Assembly (NCBI GenBank): GCA_900768185.1
Contig: CAAGCB010000002.1
Span: 1-64,000 of the forward strand
Direction of reading: 5' to 3'
DNA length: 64,000 bases
Source of the DNA: Alphaproteobacteria bacterium
GTDB lineage: Bacteria; Pseudomonadota; Alphaproteobacteria; CAAGCB01; CAG-977
Part shown: piece by piece, positions 8,425-16,563 of the stretch
Position numbering within the stretch: the stretch's first letter is position 1
Layout of the letters: every line of letters starts with the position of its first letter
Made by a program: the position numbers and the translations under genes
Notes under the pieces: generated by a model
What the model was told of the DNA's origin: nothing
Seen by the model: the letters and a program-made list of their open reading frames with translations, nothing else
Database searches by the model: none

Positions 8425-8760
8425 ATGTCATGTGTAAAAAAGAAAACCGGCGCAATTTGCGCTATCACTTTAAAAGTCACCCTTGTCGCGGTTTTAATAT
8501 CAAGCTTGCCGGAGATTGCGCAAGCCGCGATGCCGGTGCTGAACGCCAATCCGTTCACACAGGCGCAGAACGCCCTGAAAACCCTGATCGAAAACGCCGT
8601 TACGCTTGGCAAGTGGCTGGCGATGGCTTGCATGGTTGTCTGCTTTTTAGCGTCGTTGACGGATCGGTTTAAAAAAGAAACCTGCATCAGACTGGCGATC
8701 ATTATGGCGGCGTTTTCGGGCTTGGGCTGGATTGTCGAACTGTTTATGGGGGCGATGTGA
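8425..8760 (+). CDS. VirB2/TrbC-family T4SS pilin
   Basis: A 111-residue protein with a long N-terminal signal sequence (cleavage expected after AQA, about residue 34) and two hydrophobic segments (about 62-80 and 90-110), the standard form of VirB2/TrbC pilins, which are processed in the inner membrane and polymerise into the conjugative pilus. It is the first gene of the transfer operon, and virB3 follows with a 1-base overlap, as in typical VirB clusters. The ATG at 8425 follows a GGAGG-type site (AACGGAGGCAAC). Confidence 0.87.
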   Translation: MSCVKKKTGAICAITLKVTLVAVLISSLPEIAQAAMPVLNANPFTQAQNALKTLIENAVTLGKWLAMACMVVCFLASLTDRFKKETCIRLAIIMAAFSGLGWIVELFMGAM

Positions 8761-9074
8761 TGCCGTCGGTTATTTACGGTTCGGCGACAAAGCCGCCCAA
8801 AACATTGTTCGTCGCAAATTCGCTGCTGTATTGCGAGATCTTCGGCGCGGTCGTGCTGACGGTTCTGGCGCGGGAACCGATGCTGACAGTCGTTTGCGCG
8901 GTCGCTTCCCACGCGTTCTGTATCGGATTGACCAACAGGGAACCGCATATCAACAACATCTTGCGCAACGCGTATTGGCGTTTGTGCGAAACCGCCGGCT
9001 TTAAAATCACAGGCATGCCGGGGTTTAAAACGAAAAGCCTCTTTAAAGAAACGGGGTTTTGCTATGAGCTTTGA
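8760..9074 (+). CDS. VirB3-like T4SS inner-membrane protein
   Basis: About 104 residues, with hydrophobic segments at about 22-55 and the VirB3 pattern of an N-terminal basic start, PPKTLFVAN and a soluble C-terminal part. VirB3 is needed for pilus assembly together with VirB4. The gene order B2-B3-B4 and the tight overlaps (1 base with virB2, 11 bases with virB4) support the call. The ATG at 8760 is used; a GTG at 8757 is just upstream. Confidence 0.82.
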   Translation: MPSVIYGSATKPPKTLFVANSLLYCEIFGAVVLTVLAREPMLTVVCAVASHAFCIGLTNREPHINNILRNAYWRLCETAGFKITGMPGFKTKSLFKETGFCYEL

Positions 9075-11394
9075 GTTTCTGCTGCCGCTGATCGGCGCGG
9101 GGGCTTGCACCGCGCTGACATATCGCGCTTTTGCCCCGCAAAACAGGGCGGAAAATCCGACGTTTGTTGAGGACGAAGTGCCATTGGCGGCGATTAAAGG
9201 CGAAACGCTGGTGCAGACCCGAACGGAGCAGATGTTCAAGGTGGTGGAACTGGCGGGACAAAGCGTCGCGGGCAAGCGGTCGGACGATTTGGAAAAAGCG
9301 GCGTCGGCGCGCGCCTTGTTTTATAGGAACGTGTCGGAAAACAAGGTTCATTTGCGGATTGTCAGCCAAAAGACGCTGTTTCCCGCGGCTAAAAAAGCCC
9401 CGTGCGGCAATCCGTTTTTGGATGAGATGGGTAAACGCTGGGAAAACCGGCAGGAAACGTCGTTTAAAACAAGGCACTTTGTCGTTGTGTCGGCGGCTTC
9501 GGAAGCCGAAATCGATGCCGTCGTGCGGGAAATTTTCACCGCGCTTGCCGAGCTGGAACCGAAAGTCCTGACCAAAAGCGGCAAAGACGGCGTATCGCCT
9601 TTGCTGTCGTTTCTGTCGTCGTTTTACAACGCGGGGGAAATCCCCGTATCGGACGCGGAAACGAACATTCACCGCATCGAACGGTCGAGAATTAAAATCG
9701 AACGGACGGGATTGATCACGCAAACGTTCGGCGCGGTGCAAACGTTCCGCCTTGTGTTCGGGATAAAGGATTTCGGCGAAGACGTGTCGGCGAAAATCTA
9801 TGACGGAGTGCTTGCGCTTCCTTATCCGATGACGGTATCGACGCACGTTCAGCCCGTCGCGAAATCCGCCGCTTTGGCGAACCTCGACAAGCGCAGGTCG
9901 CAAATGAATCTGGGCAGGAAAGAGTTTAACACGCAGGCGAACGAAGAAATCAAGTCTTTGCGCGACAAAGTCGATTCCGACAAGCTGTCTTTGGCGAACG
10001 TCGAATTGACGGTGTTTTTGAACTTGTCGGACAAAGCGCACATACATAAAGCCGCGCAAGACGTGTACGGCGTGCTGGGCAGATTCGGCATCCGCCCCGT
10101 ATTGGAAGAACAGCTCGCCATGCCGAAGTTTTGGGGGCAAACGCCGGGGCGGGATTATTTTAACCGCGAACTGCTTTTGACATCGGCGAACCTTGCCGAC
10201 TTATGCCCGATGACGCGGGCGGAAACGGGCTTGACGCGGTGCGACTGGGGCGACCGTCCGGTCTGCCGGTTCCCGAGCGTTCCTTCCGGCAATCCGTTCG
10301 GGTTCACGTTTCACGCGACGGCGGAGGATCAGGCTCCGCCGCATTGCGCCGTGTTCGCGCCGACCGGTTCGGGCAAAACGGTGCTGATTCTGCATCTGGT
10401 CGCGCAAGCTCTGGCAGCGTATCCCGACTTGTCCGTGTTTATGCTCGACCGCGACAACGGCGTGACGGTGTTCACGGACTTGGTCGGCGGAACGTATCAT
10501 CAAATCAGTCAGGACGGGGAAATCAGCTTGAACCCGTTCGACTGCGAAGCGGGCGAAGAAACGACGCTGAATCTGTTTATGCAAATCCTGACAAACGCGG
10601 AAACGGAAGCGGAAAAGAAGGACATTCGGATATTCGTGTCCGAAATGCTGAAACAGCCGCGCTTCAATCGCCGAATGGATCTGTACGCGGCGGAGCTGGC
10701 TCCGAACGGCGCGTTTAAGGATAAGCTGGAAAAGTGGGTAAAGGGCAACACTTTGAACGCCAAACTTTTCAACGGGGAAAAGGACACACTGGACATGACG
10801 AAAAGCCGGCTGAACGTGTTCGGACTGGACAACGTGAAAGACGACGCGAATGCGGCGGCGGCGTTGTTCTTTTATTTGTTCAAAAAGATTGAACGGAACG
10901 CGCAAAGCGGCAAGCCGTCTTTGCTGATTGTGGACGAAGCGCCGACATTGCTTTCGTCCGCGCCGTTGAAAGCGGAAATCGAAAAGCTGTTGAAAACCGC
11001 CCGCAAACAGCGCATGGCGATTTTTATGGCGTTTCAGGGAACGAACGATTTGAAAACCTTGAACATCAAGGAAACGATTTTGACGAACTGCCACACGCGG
11101 TTTTTCTATGACGGATGCGCGGGAACGGCGGAGGAAATCGACGGGTTCAACCTGACGGAAAGCGAAACGGAGTTCGTCTTGACCAAAGGGGCAAAGATCG
11201 AGGGTGCGAAACGCCCAGTTTTAATGCAGAGAAACCGCCTGAACGTGTTTTTGGAAACGGATATGAGCTGTCTGGGCGAATACTTGAACGCTTTTAAAGG
11301 CGGCGCGAAAGCCGTACGTTTTTGGAACTACGCGAAACGCAACGCCGAAAACCCGACCGAATACTTTCTCAAACACTACGGAGACGCCCGATGA
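9064..11394 (+). CDS. VirB4-family T4SS ATPase
   Basis: The 776-residue energising ATPase of the secretion channel. The N-terminus has a hydrophobic stretch (about residues 3-20). Walker A is APTGSGKT (about 432-439) and Walker B is LLIVDEAPT (about 619-627), both in the C-terminal RecA-like domain, and the TFHATAEDQAPPH segment before Walker A is typical of VirB4. The length fits the family. The gene overlaps virB3 by 11 bases and the next gene by 4. Confidence 0.95.
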   Translation: MSFEFLLPLIGAGACTALTYRAFAPQNRAENPTFVEDEVPLAAIKGETLVQTRTEQMFKVVELAGQSVAGKRSDDLEKAASARALFYRNVSENKVHLRIVSQKTLFPAAKKAPCGNPFLDEMGKRWENRQETSFKTRHFVVVSAASEAEIDAVVREIFTALAELEPKVLTKSGKDGVSPLLSFLSSFYNAGEIPVSDAETNIHRIERSRIKIERTGLITQTFGAVQTFRLVFGIKDFGEDVSAKIYDGVLALPYPMTVSTHVQPVAKSAALANLDKRRSQMNLGRKEFNTQANEEIKSLRDKVDSDKLSLANVELTVFLNLSDKAHIHKAAQDVYGVLGRFGIRPVLEEQLAMPKFWGQTPGRDYFNRELLLTSANLADLCPMTRAETGLTRCDWGDRPVCRFPSVPSGNPFGFTFHATAEDQAPPHCAVFAPTGSGKTVLILHLVAQALAAYPDLSVFMLDRDNGVTVFTDLVGGTYHQISQDGEISLNPFDCEAGEETTLNLFMQILTNAETEAEKKDIRIFVSEMLKQPRFNRRMDLYAAELAPNGAFKDKLEKWVKGNTLNAKLFNGEKDTLDMTKSRLNVFGLDNVKDDANAAAALFFYLFKKIERNAQSGKPSLLIVDEAPTLLSSAPLKAEIEKLLKTARKQRMAIFMAFQGTNDLKTLNIKETILTNCHTRFFYDGCAGTAEEIDGFNLTESETEFVLTKGAKIEGAKRPVLMQRNRLNVFLETDMSCLGEYLNAFKGGAKAVRFWNYAKRNAENPTEYFLKHYGDAR

Positions 11395-11699
11395 AGAAGG
11401 AGAAAATCAAAAAATTACTGCCGTTTGCGGCGGAGATTCTTAAAAACGCCGATATCCGAACGATTCTTTCTCCGTCGGAACAAGAACAAGCGGAGCGTAT
11501 TGTCCGTATTTTGCTATACAGCGTGTCCGATTTGCGGGCGCGAAAAATCATTTTGCTGCGGGCAAACGGCGCGTGCTGGAAAACAATTCAGCGGAATGTC
11601 AATCTGTCCCGCTGGCAAGCGCGGCGGCTGTATGACAAGGGTATTCTTGAAATCTGTCGGGAAATGGAAATCAAAAATACTTTTTCACGGCTTGTCTGA
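11391..11699 (+). CDS. DUF6362-like small HTH protein, copy 1
   Basis: A 102-residue protein coupled to virB4 by an ATGA overlap. The conserved part DLRARKIILLRANGACWKTI and the following helix-turn-helix-like segment (LSRWQARRLYDKGI) match the gene at 14202-14483 (DLRARRIVWLRSQGLCWKSV). I compare this type to DUF6362 proteins of alphaproteobacterial phages and elements; the link is by eye and uncertain. A regulatory DNA-binding role within the transfer operon is an inference. Its last 29 bases overlap the end of the convergent Fic gene. Confidence 0.6.
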   Translation: MKKEKIKKLLPFAAEILKNADIRTILSPSEQEQAERIVRILLYSVSDLRARKIILLRANGACWKTIQRNVNLSRWQARRLYDKGILEICREMEIKNTFSRLV

Positions 11700-12714
11700 A
11701 CTGTTCCAAAAACAGTTGCTTAAAATAAGAGGCGTTGTTTTGTTCGTAAAACAAAATGATGCCTTTTTTGTATTCGATTTCGTCAACACTGCGGTAAGAA
11801 AGCGGACAATAATCATCCGCCAGCAACAGCGCGTTTCCCAAAATCCTTGACGTGCGCTTGTTGCCGTCTTCAAACGGCTGGATATACGCAACCATCAAAA
11901 CGGCGATAAGAGCTTTTTCAACGGGATTTTCCGTTTGATTGACAATTTCAATCAAATGCTGCAAGGCTTCTTTGATTTGATAGCCGTTATCCAACGGACG
12001 GTAGTTTGTGCCGACAATGCCCACCATGCCTTGACGGATACCCGATGCGACTTGCAAGCCGCTTGCCAGCAAACGATGCACTTCTTCGATTTTGGAAACA
12101 CTCAGCTGCTGAAAGTATTCGGGCGATTGCAACACATAATCCAACGCTGTTTTGTGATTCAGCACCATTTTGGTTTCTTCGGCGGTTTTGCCTTTGGCGG
12201 AAACGTTTTCTTTCAACAGCCGTTCCGTGTCCAGCAAGGTATATGTGTTTCCCTCGATTTTGGAAGATTTCCACGCCAGTTCGACCGTCAGGCGTTCAAA
12301 TTCCTTTTGGCGCAAATTGGGCGGCAAAGCGTCGCGTTTTTTCCGATATGTTTCGTTCAGCAAAGCCAATTCCGTTTTTTCGGTTTCCGTCAACAAGTTT
12401 GACAGAGATTTGAAAATGTCGAAATTAAAGGATGTTTTGACGTTTTTCCGCAGATCTTGGTCTGTGCCGAAATATTCTTCAACGTCAACCTGCTCCAACA
12501 ATGTCGAACGGGGGGACGGCGCGTAAAGCGTCGCTTTCGCGTTGCCTGTTTTGACAATCAAACCGCCTTTTAACAGCACATCCAAATCACGCAACACCGT
12601 TATTTTGGATGCCGAAAATCCCGCCGTATTCAAAAAAGTTTCGATTTCTTCCCGACGAACGGATTTGTGTGCTTGAATAAAATTCAGCAAAGCTTCTTGG
12701 CGTTTAGAGTACAT
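11671..12714 (-). CDS. Fic-domain protein with N-terminal HTH, catalytic His replaced by Gln
   Basis: A 347-residue Fic protein. It begins with a winged-helix domain (about residues 5-65), then has the inhibitory-helix motif SSKIEGN (about 150-156, the (S/T)xxxE(G/N) consensus) and the Fic core with QPFEDGNKRTSR (about 275). Active Fic enzymes transfer AMP or similar groups and need HPFx(D/E)GN(G/K)R; here the codon is CAG (Gln) in place of His. The rest of the motif is intact. The ATG at 12714 has GGAAAAGG just upstream; a start at 12735 lacks such a site. It interrupts the T4SS operon on the opposite strand and is probably cargo. Confidence 0.88.
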   Translation of the reverse strand: MYSKRQEALLNFIQAHKSVRREEIETFLNTAGFSASKITVLRDLDVLLKGGLIVKTGNAKATLYAPSPRSTLLEQVDVEEYFGTDQDLRKNVKTSFNFDIFKSLSNLLTETEKTELALLNETYRKKRDALPPNLRQKEFERLTVELAWKSSKIEGNTYTLLDTERLLKENVSAKGKTAEETKMVLNHKTALDYVLQSPEYFQQLSVSKIEEVHRLLASGLQVASGIRQGMVGIVGTNYRPLDNGYQIKEALQHLIEIVNQTENPVEKALIAVLMVAYIQPFEDGNKRTSRILGNALLLADDYCPLSYRSVDEIEYKKGIILFYEQNNASYFKQLFLEQFRQAVKKYF

Positions 12715-12724
12715 TGCCTTTTCC

Positions 12725-12760
12725 AATCGTATCATTTTAACTGTCGAATCGTATCATTTT
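12725..12760. promoter_or_regulatory. Paired direct repeats upstream of fic, candidate operator
   Basis: AATCGTATCATTTT occurs at 12725-12738 and 12747-12760, a 22-bp period (two helical turns), directly upstream of the fic start at 12714. An inverted half (ACGATT) follows at 12765-12770. The Fic protein carries its own winged helix, so autoregulation is plausible; the HTH protein encoded at 12848 is another candidate binder. Confidence 0.5.
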
Positions 12761-12847
12761 TGAAACGATTGCGCAAGCCTTCCGACGTTGACCTGAGAAT
12801 TTTTCAAAAAAATAACCCGTTCGGGATAGTTTTAGAGGGACACTTTG

Positions 12848-13072
12848 ATGAAGCAAATCACGTCAAGCGAAGAATTGGGCGCATTGATCCATTCCATGCG
12901 GAAATCGCAAAAGATAACGCAGGAAAAGCTTGCGGCGTACAGCGGCGTCGGTATTCGTTTTATCAAAGAGTTGGAACGCGGCAAGCCGACCTGTGAAATT
13001 CAAAAGGTGCTGAACGTGCTGCAAATGCTGGGATTGACCGTCAATATCGAATCCAAAGCGGGAGAACTGTAA
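12848..13072 (+). CDS. XRE/HipB-like HTH regulator
   Basis: A 74-residue HTH_3 protein (LGALIHSMRKSQKITQEKLA, then GVGIRFIKELERGKP), closest in style to the HipB/y4mF antitoxin group, which normally precedes a hipA kinase gene. No hipA follows, so it is an orphan or is used with the divergent Fic gene. The ribosome site GAGGG lies about 8 bases before the ATG. The 198 bp up to virB5 hold no clear gene. Confidence 0.8.
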   Translation: MKQITSSEELGALIHSMRKSQKITQEKLAAYSGVGIRFIKELERGKPTCEIQKVLNVLQMLGLTVNIESKAGEL

Positions 13073-13270
13073 CGGAACGCTTCGCCTTATTCCTCTCCCG
13101 TTTATGAGCGAATTTTAAAAACGATAGAACAGCGCTGCCGTTTTATGGAAAGCGAAGTGTCTGCCGCTCCATAATGCACCGTTTCGCACCAAAAACGCGC
13201 TAACAGGCTGAATGAAGACCGCATAAAATAACAAGACTTTTGAATTTTGTTGTTTTTGCGGGAAAGCCGT

Positions 13271-14056
13271 ATGCTTAAATTTTTTCTCTTCTGTGTGCTG
13301 TTTTTCGCCCGCGCGGCGAATGCTCAAATGGCGGTTATCGATACGAACGGCTTGGCTGAAAGCATCAAGCAGAACGCGACGATGGCGGCGATTTTGGAAA
13401 ACGGCAAAGCGATTTGGGATACGACCAAAGAGGGCTTGGACGCGACAAAACAGATCACGGACACGGTCGGCGGGGCGGTGTCTTTGGCGCTGACGGCGCA
13501 GAGCTTTATCACGAACGCGAACGAGCTGCTGCAATGCGTTACGCCCGACTTGCTGCTGGACGGCGTGTCGTTCGAGGTGACCAACGTCTGCACGGCGCAG
13601 GACTATATCCGGCAAGCGTTGGACTTGCCGACAAACGACGATGTGCAGGGCGCGCTGAATACGGTTTCCGGCGTGGCAGGCGGCGGTTATTCGTGGCGCG
13701 GCATCACGACGGCGAACAACCGGTCGAAAAAGCAATGGCGCAAGGTCAAAAAAGCCCGCGCGGACTTTCACAAAAAAAGCGTTGACGACGGCTTGGCGAA
13801 CGCCATGGCGGTCAAAGCCAAAACGTCGGAGCTGACACAGGCGGCGACGGCAATCGTGCAGGACACGAACGGCGCGCTGACCGTAATGGAAAAGCTGTCG
13901 CAAACAAACAGGGCTTTGGCGGACATTCACGCGGCTTTGGTTCAGCAAAACATCTTAATCGCTAACATTTTGCAGATTATCGCCGCGAAAGAAAAGCTCG
14001 TTGAAGGGACGATAGCGATTGACGCGGCTTTGACACAAGAGGAGAAAACGAAATGA
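13271..14056 (+). CDS. VirB5-like T4SS protein
   Basis: A 261-residue exported protein with an N-terminal signal peptide (cleavage near ANAQ, about residue 17) and a mostly helical, Ala-rich body with coiled-coil character in the C-terminal third. Position, size and fold type match VirB5/TrbJ, the minor pilus component at the tip. It has a Cys pair (QCVTP and NVCTA) that could form a disulfide. The ATG at 13271 is preceded by GGGAAAG. It restarts the T4SS operon after the Fic/HTH insertion and overlaps the lipoprotein gene by 4 bases. Confidence 0.75.
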   Translation: MLKFFLFCVLFFARAANAQMAVIDTNGLAESIKQNATMAAILENGKAIWDTTKEGLDATKQITDTVGGAVSLALTAQSFITNANELLQCVTPDLLLDGVSFEVTNVCTAQDYIRQALDLPTNDDVQGALNTVSGVAGGGYSWRGITTANNRSKKQWRKVKKARADFHKKSVDDGLANAMAVKAKTSELTQAATAIVQDTNGALTVMEKLSQTNRALADIHAALVQQNILIANILQIIAAKEKLVEGTIAIDAALTQEEKTK

Positions 14057-14199
14057 AGAAACTGACGATATTGGCTTTATTGACGGTTTTATCGGCGTGT
14101 TCGGCAACGCAAAGCGTCAAAGGCATCGGAAGCGGCACGGACAGCTACAAGCTCAGTCCTTGCGCCTGTTTGCCGATTGAACAGCCGAATTTGGGATAA
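14053..14199 (+). CDS. Small VirB7-like lipoprotein
   Basis: A 48-residue lipoprotein: signal peptide MKKLTILALLTVLSAC with lipobox LSAC, then a short polar tail. VirB7 proteins are small outer-membrane lipoproteins that anchor VirB9 in the T4SS core complex, often by a disulfide. The tail here contains two more Cys (PCAC). It overlaps virB5 by ATGA and is followed within 2 bases by the next gene. Confidence 0.75.
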   Translation: MKKLTILALLTVLSACSATQSVKGIGSGTDSYKLSPCACLPIEQPNLG

Positions 14200-14201
14200 G
14201 C

Positions 14202-14483
14202 ATGAAAACGCCGAAAGACATTGCCGGAATGTTCAAAACGGCGGCACAGACGGAACTGCTTTTGTCGCAAGACGGAAGCGTTCCGCCGTTCGTCCTGCCC
14301 GAAGACGTGGCGACGATGCGCTTTGTCATCGATACTCTGATGCCGCAAATCGCCGATCTGCGCGCCCGCCGCATCGTCTGGCTCCGTTCCCAAGGGTTGT
14401 GCTGGAAATCCGTCGCAAAAGAGGTCGGTTTGACCGAAAGTCAGGCAAAGCGGGTATTCGGAAGGGAAATCGCCGGTTTTTAG
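14202..14483 (+). CDS. DUF6362-like small HTH protein, copy 2
   Basis: A 93-residue paralogue of the gene at 11391-11699. The conserved segment is DLRARRIVWLRSQGLCWKSV followed by an HTH-like helix (GLTESQAKRVFG). It is in the transfer operon after the virB7-like gene. A diverged 43-codon copy of its 3' end lies at 16229-16360, on the far side of the A+T-rich gene pair. Function unknown; a regulator of transfer genes is inferred from fold and position. Confidence 0.6.
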   Translation: MKTPKDIAGMFKTAAQTELLLSQDGSVPPFVLPEDVATMRFVIDTLMPQIADLRARRIVWLRSQGLCWKSVAKEVGLTESQAKRVFGREIAGF

Positions 14484-14556
14484 AAAAAAGATTAAAAATA
14501 TCTTTTACACAAAAAGGTATTATGTCCCAATTTATTACATGGAAAAAGATGCTTAT

Positions 14557-15756
14557 TTAATATTTGTAATGCGTTGATATTGGAATAAATCTTATACCAA
14601 TATTTTTTTTAAATTGATCTTGGAAATAATCATTGTTAAATGAATAAATTGATATATTATCTTCAAAAATAACATGTAACTGGTTTGAGTAGCGTATTGA
14701 CCGCGTAAAGATTCTCCAGTTTACAATTTCTTGACCGTTATGCTCTATTTTTATCAGTTTTCCATCACTTTGTATAACTAATAACATAGTTTTATATTCT
14801 AATATATATCCCCATGGGGCACTTCCGGTCTTTATAATATTGTCTAATGATAATCTTTCATCATAAAAAGATTCTAATTTTATGAATTTTTCTTCTCCAT
14901 CATTTGTGTTTCTCTTGTATTGATATATTTCAATTTCACCGTCGTGTAATGAACAAATTTTATCGTCAACGCCCCATGTTAATCCCTTTTTCTTGAAAAG
15001 ATTATCTACACTAAATTTCTCAATTATAGAAAAATGTCTTTTTAAAAAACGGTCATCGTTATCCCGTCTATTGAGAGAAGATTCTAATAGATAACCTCCA
15101 TTATAGTAAGAAGATGAAAAAATATCGCTAAAACTCCAACTAACCCAAGTCGAATGTTTGTTAGATAATTGTATTTCTGATAAGTCAAATTCTGTAGACC
15201 ATCCAAAAACACCTTCATCTCCACAGGAAGAAACAACTAGATTGGATTGCACTTCTATATTGAAAGATGGTATATCGTGACATTTAGTGCTTTTTTCAAG
15301 AAGATTAAATAAATTACCGTTTTTATGGACATAATAAGGAGACTTAAAAAGACCTTTTGATGTTGATATATATAAATCTGGATTTCTCTCATATTTTCTA
15401 TATATAACGCAATCTGAATGAGGAAAAGGGAAAGGATTATGGCTTTTTTTACATCTTTTATTTATATCTTTAACATCTAATGTAATATTCTCTGCTTTTT
15501 CAAACCTCTTTTTTATGGCGTCTTTTATTAATACGTCTTCAAATATCAATTCCCACCTGTTTCCATACAAATAATCTCCATGTATAAATGAGCAATAATA
15601 AGCAAATTTATCATCGTAATTTTCAAAAAAATCAATAATAAAAAAATCCCAATCAATTTTAATTATATCGCCATTTATATCCCATAAAATCAGATTTTTG
15701 TTGTATATGAAGGAATCGTAAAATTTACCAGGAATAACAATTTTTATAGGCTGCAT
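14557..15756 (-). CDS. Unknown 399-residue protein, A+T-rich cargo
   Basis: I do not recognise this protein. It is rich in aromatic residues, Asp, Asn and Ser, has no signal peptide or membrane segment, and looks all-beta with repeated short strands (for example ILWDINGDIIKIDW), loosely like a propeller. Its base composition is far more A+T-rich than the transfer genes. Its start overlaps the end of the gene at 15744-16151 by 13 bases, so the two form a translationally coupled pair. The pair could be a defence or toxin-immunity module, but nothing in the sequence proves it. Confidence 0.6.
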   Translation of the reverse strand: MQPIKIVIPGKFYDSFIYNKNLILWDINGDIIKIDWDFFIIDFFENYDDKFAYYCSFIHGDYLYGNRWELIFEDVLIKDAIKKRFEKAENITLDVKDINKRCKKSHNPFPFPHSDCVIYRKYERNPDLYISTSKGLFKSPYYVHKNGNLFNLLEKSTKCHDIPSFNIEVQSNLVVSSCGDEGVFGWSTEFDLSEIQLSNKHSTWVSWSFSDIFSSSYYNGGYLLESSLNRRDNDDRFLKRHFSIIEKFSVDNLFKKKGLTWGVDDKICSLHDGEIEIYQYKRNTNDGEEKFIKLESFYDERLSLDNIIKTGSAPWGYILEYKTMLLVIQSDGKLIKIEHNGQEIVNWRIFTRSIRYSNQLHVIFEDNISIYSFNNDYFQDQFKKNIGIRFIPISTHYKY

Positions 15757-16151
15757 TTTTTTCCTTTCAAAATTTTTGACATTTGAGCAGAACTAATAAA
15801 ATTCTTTTTTTTCCAATCTATCAGACATTCTTCTGGCGGACGATCATGTATATTTAATGTAGTATCCGCAGGATACCCATGCCAAAGAATATCGTTCCCA
15901 GATGGATCACTTCGATATTTCGCTATAAATAATTCGTTTAATGCTGATGGAGATTTTTTTGCGGGAAAGCCTAAATAATCCGGTTTATTATTTCTCGTGA
16001 TATATAGACCATAACATTGACTACCAGTTCCAGAAAAGAAACTTTTCCATATTTGCTCTTCTTTAAGAACGCTTATTTTGTTTTGATTCCATTGCGATTT
16101 ATAAGGATCCCCATTTCTATGCAATGGGTTAGATTGATATTTCTGTGTCAT
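15744..16151 (-). CDS. Unknown 135-residue protein, first gene of cargo pair
   Basis: An unrecognised soluble protein with notable conserved-looking blocks: SQCYGLYITRNNKPDYLGFP, then LWHGYPAD, then a P-rich segment and a Lys-rich helical end (MSKILKGKKC). The ATG at 16151 follows AGGGATAC at a good distance. A+T-rich like its partner. It opens the pair and is divergent from the remnant at 16229 and from the DUF4143 gene. Confidence 0.6.
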   Translation of the reverse strand: MTQKYQSNPLHRNGDPYKSQWNQNKISVLKEEQIWKSFFSGTGSQCYGLYITRNNKPDYLGFPAKKSPSALNELFIAKYRSDPSGNDILWHGYPADTTLNIHDRPPEECLIDWKKKNFISSAQMSKILKGKKCSL

Positions 16152-16228
16152 ATATGTATCCCTAAAAATTTTTTTATAATGACAAAAACCTTTTACAAAT
16201 CAATATCGAATACTAGGAATGGCGTCTG

Positions 16229-16360
16229 ATGGCAACGTTAAATGATAGGATCATCTGTCTCCGATCGCAAGTCTTATGTTGGAAAACCGTTGCCAAAGAG
16301 GTCGGATTGACCGAAAGTCAGGTCAAGCGCGTGTTCGGAAAAACAATCGCTTGTTTTTAG
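16229..16360 (+). pseudogene. Truncated copy of the DUF6362-like gene
   Basis: This 43-codon frame matches the last 40 or so codons of the gene at 14202-14483, with conserved ICLRSQVLCWKTVAKEVGLT and QVKRVFG, but lacks the first half. Nucleotide identity is high but not complete, with many third-base changes, so the copies separated some time ago. Together the two copies bracket the A+T-rich gene pair. Confidence 0.65.
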
Positions 16361-16563
16361 AAAAACGTGATTATCAGAGCATATTCTATATCGAAAAACG
16401 TGATTCAGCAGAACTTACCCTTTGAATCTTATATGTTTTCTCTTTTTTATACGAATTAGAAAACATATTCTAATTTTTTATATTTATGCGTATTTTTCGA
16501 ATGTATTTTCATAAAAATTATCTTATAATGACTGAAACGGATCAAATACGGGGAGAAGTTCTT
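16361..16563. promoter_or_regulatory. A+T-rich leader of the DUF4143 gene
   Basis: No gene. It contains a direct repeat GAAAAACGTGATT (about 16360 and 16393, 33 bp apart) and an inverted repeat TATGTTTTC (16432-16440) with GAAAACATA (16459-16467). These may be regulatory sites for the ATPase gene or scars of the cargo insertion. Confidence 0.35.

Noticed and set aside
9043..11094. Long minus-strand open frames opposite virB4
   Set aside because: They are Arg/His-rich shadows of a G+C-rich gene with no ribosome site, and virB4 motifs are unambiguous.
13073..13180. hipA remnant
   Set aside because: A short frame with only weak likeness to HipA C-termini; not enough to call.
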